Below, piece by piece: positions 61,656 to 64,000 of a stretch of DNA of 64,000 nt. The notes beneath the pieces were generated by a model. The model did not search any database. It saw only the letters and a program-made list of their open reading frames with translations, and was not told where the DNA came from. The stretch covers positions 248,720 to 312,719 of the forward strand of contig NZ_LMNL01000001.1 in the NCBI RefSeq assembly GCF_001422985.1. Reading direction: 5' to 3'. This DNA comes from Methylobacterium sp. Leaf117 (GTDB lineage Bacteria > Pseudomonadota > Alphaproteobacteria > Rhizobiales > Beijerinckiaceae). The stretch's first letter is position 1, and each line of letters starts with the position of its first letter. The position numbers and the translations under genes are program-made.

Positions 61656-63923
61656 TCAGCGCGCCCCGCGCTGGAGGTCGCCGTCGATCAGGAGCGCGCT
61701 CTTGCCGTCGAGGCGGTTGCGATAGACCTGCAGGTTCTCCATCACCCGCTGGACGTAGTTGCGGGTCTCGGTGAAGGGGATGCGCTCCACCCAGTCGATG
61801 GGGTCGACGCCGCCCTTGCGCGGGTCGCCGTAGGCGTCGATCCACTTCTTCACGTTGCCGCCGCCGGCATTGTAGGAGGCGAAGGCCAGGATGTACGAGC
61901 CGCGCCAATCCTCCATCAGCTCGCCGAGATGGGCTTGGCCGAGTCGGGCGTTGTAGGCCGGGTCGCTGGTCAGGCGGTCCTGGTCGAAGCTGGCGCTGAC
62001 GCGGCGCGCCGTGCGCTGGGCGGTCGCCGGCATCATCTGCATCAGGCCGCGGGCGCCGACGCTCGATTGCGCCTGCGGGTCGAACTGGCTCTCCTGGCGG
62101 GCGATGGCGAAGACCATCGCCTTCTCCACCAGGGGCACGGCGGCGGAGGCCTCGTAGTTCGGAATGCCGATGGTCGGATAGGCGTGGGCGTCCAGGGGCA
62201 GGCCGCGCTGAACCGCGGCCTTGCCGATGGCCACGAGGGCGCGGGAGTTGCGCTGCTCGGCCGCGATGTTGCCCAGCGCTTCGAGTTCGGCGGCATCGGT
62301 CAGGCGATTGGCCGCGTCGATGTAGAGGGGCAGCGCGAGATCGCGGATCGCCGCGGCTTCCAGCATCTTCAGGGCGCGCACGTAGAGGCGCTGGTCGAAG
62401 GCGCCCTGCTGCTTGGCGTCGAGGTTGGGAATGCTGCGCAGCGACAGGCTGGAGCGCCCGAGCTTGGTGCGCGCCAACTGCCCGTAATAGGCGATCGGCT
62501 GCAGGGCGGCCCGCTCGTAGAAGGTCTTGGCGGCCTCGGCCTGTCCCAGGGCCTCGGCCGCGCGACCCTGCCAATAGGCGACGCGGGCGAGCGAGATCGG
62601 GGTCTCGGCGATCTCGGCCGCTTCGGCGAAGTGCCCGGCTGCCTTGGCGGCGTCGTCCTGGAACCGCAGGGCGATCCAGCCGGCGTGGAACGCGGCCTCG
62701 ATTCGCTTCTCCACCGTGCGGGCGCAGGGAGCGCGGGCGACCGCGTAGGCACCCGCGGGGTCGTTGGTATCGATCAGCTTGCGGGCCACGATCCGGCGCT
62801 CGACCCACCACTCGTCGCCGTCGACCAGGACATCCCCGTTGGTCGGCGCGGTCGCCAGCATCGCGGCCGCCTCCGCGAACTTGTCATGGCGGCGCAGGTA
62901 CTGGGCCCGTGACAGGATGTAGGATGAATCGCTGCGCAGCGACGGCGGCACCGCGTTGAGGGCGGCGGGCGCGGACGAACTCTTGTCCTCCACTGCGCGG
63001 CGGGCGCGCACCAGGGTGGCGTAGCTGCCGCCGGCCAAAGCCGCGGCGCGCCCGGCGGTGTCGTAATCCTCCTTCAGGAGCGCGCGCTCCATCCGGTAGC
63101 GGTGATCGATTCGGGTCAGCACCGTCGGAAAGGCGTCGACCACCTTGGTCTCGAGGTTCCGGCCGAAGGTCTCGGACCGCCACAGGTCGCGCACCAGCGC
63201 GGCTGCGTCCTCGTCGAGCCCGTCGGCCTTGAAGGCGAGCGCCAGGGCGAACTTGCCCGGCGCACTCGCGGGCTTCGCTGCGGCAAAGAACGCCCGCACG
63301 GTCGCGGCATTGCGGCGCTCGGTCAGCAGGGCCTCCTCGGCCCGGCGCCGGAGCAGCGGGCCGGCCGGCCAGTCGGGATGGAGGCGGGTGAACGACACCG
63401 TGCGCTCGAAGCCGATGCCGGCTCCCGCCCGGATCGCCACCCATTCGAGGAGCGCGCGGGCGGCCGGGTCCTTGAAGCCGTCGCGCAGGCGGTCGCCCTC
63501 GGAGACGCGGCCCTTGCGGTAGGCATCGATGGCCTGCCGCAGGGCCGGCAGGTCGATATCCGGCGCCACCTGGGCGGCGCGGGCCGAGTCCGGCACCTCG
63601 GGGATCGGGGCGACGGGGGAGACCGCCGCATCGGGGAGCGGAAATGCGATGCCGGCCTCGGGGTCGGCCGACGCGTAGGCCTTGGCGGCGGCCGGGAGGG
63701 CCTGGCTCGGGGCGGCCTCCGGCGCCTTCGCGTCGATCTTGAGGGCGTCGGCCGCGACCGGATCGGGGATCTTGGCGTCCGGCAGGGCGGCGGAGGGCGC
63801 CACCGCATCGCTCGCCGGCCGCAGGCTCGGCTCCCCGTCCGGCCCGGCAGAGGCCGCGAGGGCGCCGGCCGAAGCCAGGCTGAGGGCCAGCATCAGGGCT
63901 GCGCGCTGCGTCGAGAACACCAT
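61656..63923 (-). CDS. Lytic transglycosylase, Slt70-like
   Basis: A 755-residue periplasmic muramidase with a signal peptide, a Pro/Ala-rich stretch (about 25-115), a long alpha-superhelical region resembling Slt70's doughnut domain, and a C-terminal SLT domain. The catalytic Glu is in AIARQESQFDPQA (about residue 611), followed by GARGLMQMMPATAQ and FASYNAGGGNVKKWI near 690, the signature motifs. It is transcribed toward the CinA-like gene, with 78 bp between. The start at 63923 gives a normal signal sequence. Confidence 0.92.
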   Translation of the reverse strand: MVFSTQRAALMLALSLASAGALAASAGPDGEPSLRPASDAVAPSAALPDAKIPDPVAADALKIDAKAPEAAPSQALPAAAKAYASADPEAGIAFPLPDAAVSPVAPIPEVPDSARAAQVAPDIDLPALRQAIDAYRKGRVSEGDRLRDGFKDPAARALLEWVAIRAGAGIGFERTVSFTRLHPDWPAGPLLRRRAEEALLTERRNAATVRAFFAAAKPASAPGKFALALAFKADGLDEDAAALVRDLWRSETFGRNLETKVVDAFPTVLTRIDHRYRMERALLKEDYDTAGRAAALAGGSYATLVRARRAVEDKSSSAPAALNAVPPSLRSDSSYILSRAQYLRRHDKFAEAAAMLATAPTNGDVLVDGDEWWVERRIVARKLIDTNDPAGAYAVARAPCARTVEKRIEAAFHAGWIALRFQDDAAKAAGHFAEAAEIAETPISLARVAYWQGRAAEALGQAEAAKTFYERAALQPIAYYGQLARTKLGRSSLSLRSIPNLDAKQQGAFDQRLYVRALKMLEAAAIRDLALPLYIDAANRLTDAAELEALGNIAAEQRNSRALVAIGKAAVQRGLPLDAHAYPTIGIPNYEASAAVPLVEKAMVFAIARQESQFDPQAQSSVGARGLMQMMPATAQRTARRVSASFDQDRLTSDPAYNARLGQAHLGELMEDWRGSYILAFASYNAGGGNVKKWIDAYGDPRKGGVDPIDWVERIPFTETRNYVQRVMENLQVYRNRLDGKSALLIDGDLQRGAR

Positions 63924-64000
63924 GGTTCTTCCAGTCCCATCACCGTGGACAGACCATCAAGCTCACCCAAAGGGCATTAAGAAGGCATTAACCCCGGCAA
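63924..64000. other. Window end, upstream of the Slt gene
   Basis: 77 bp with a short direct repeat, GGCATTAAGAAGGCATTAA (63972-63990). It probably belongs to a divergent promoter; the next gene lies outside the window. Confidence 0.4.

Noticed and set aside
1-64000. tRNA, rRNA, CRISPR arrays, insertion sequences
   Set aside because: No tRNA T-loop pattern, regularly spaced direct repeat series or transposase-like protein was seen in the gaps or frames.

Overview
The window is high-GC, densely coded chromosomal DNA from a methylotrophic alphaproteobacterium, most likely Methylobacterium or Methylorubrum. The best evidence is a complete serine-cycle cluster (sgaA, hprA, mtdA, fchA, mtkA, mtkB, ppc, mclA; 46837-57339), together with two ethylmalonyl-CoA pathway genes, ecm (7010-9076) and ccr (9749-11026). 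Both were recognised from protein sequence alone. No tRNA, rRNA, CRISPR array, transposase or prophage gene was seen, and I found no clear island of foreign base composition.

Layout. 1-6901: a plus-strand housekeeping run, miaB (5' end cut by the window edge), phoH-like, ybeY, corC-like, lnt and an MFS transporter, with several overlapping start/stop codons. 7010-14967: ecm and ccr diverge from an unexplained 670-bp gap; then leuD, an MltB-like transglycosylase, a RidA protein and an epimerase. 15015-20764: mostly minus strand, with a DUF1206 membrane protein and a polyamine set (homospermidine synthase, a GNAT acetyltransferase, ornithine decarboxylase). 21443-28976: opgD-like glucan gene, a second GNAT, a divergent NmrA oxidoreductase/HxlR regulator pair, and glyQS. 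29001-44283: mixed single genes, including an S49 peptidase, a polyprenyl diphosphate synthase, a GGDEF-EAL protein, ispE, a TPR protein, ETF-ubiquinone oxidoreductase, a uracil-DNA glycosylase, a zinc peptidase, moaB, a radical SAM protein behind a LexA-like box, and rnhB. 44354-46251: an overlapping glycosyltransferase/LpxH-like pair. 46837-57993: serine-cycle cluster plus a GlcG/HbpS-like gene. 58122-63923: an outer-membrane barrel protein, two tiny proteins, a formate/nitrite-type channel, a CinA/MoaB-like protein and a Slt-type transglycosylase.

How it fits together. The serine cycle joins methylene-H4F-derived C1 units and CO2 into C4 acids and splits malyl-CoA into glyoxylate and acetyl-CoA. 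The ethylmalonyl-CoA pathway, represented by ccr and ecm, turns that acetyl-CoA back into glyoxylate. MclA can serve both. The window therefore holds much of the assimilation core within about 50 kb. The main non-textbook signals are regulatory: every gap over 100 bp inside the serine-cycle cluster carries strong inverted repeats without a T-tract, the only T-tract terminator follows mclA, and candidate operators sit before ecm, sgaA, the HxlR pair and the radical SAM gene. I did not find a clearly new multi-gene system.
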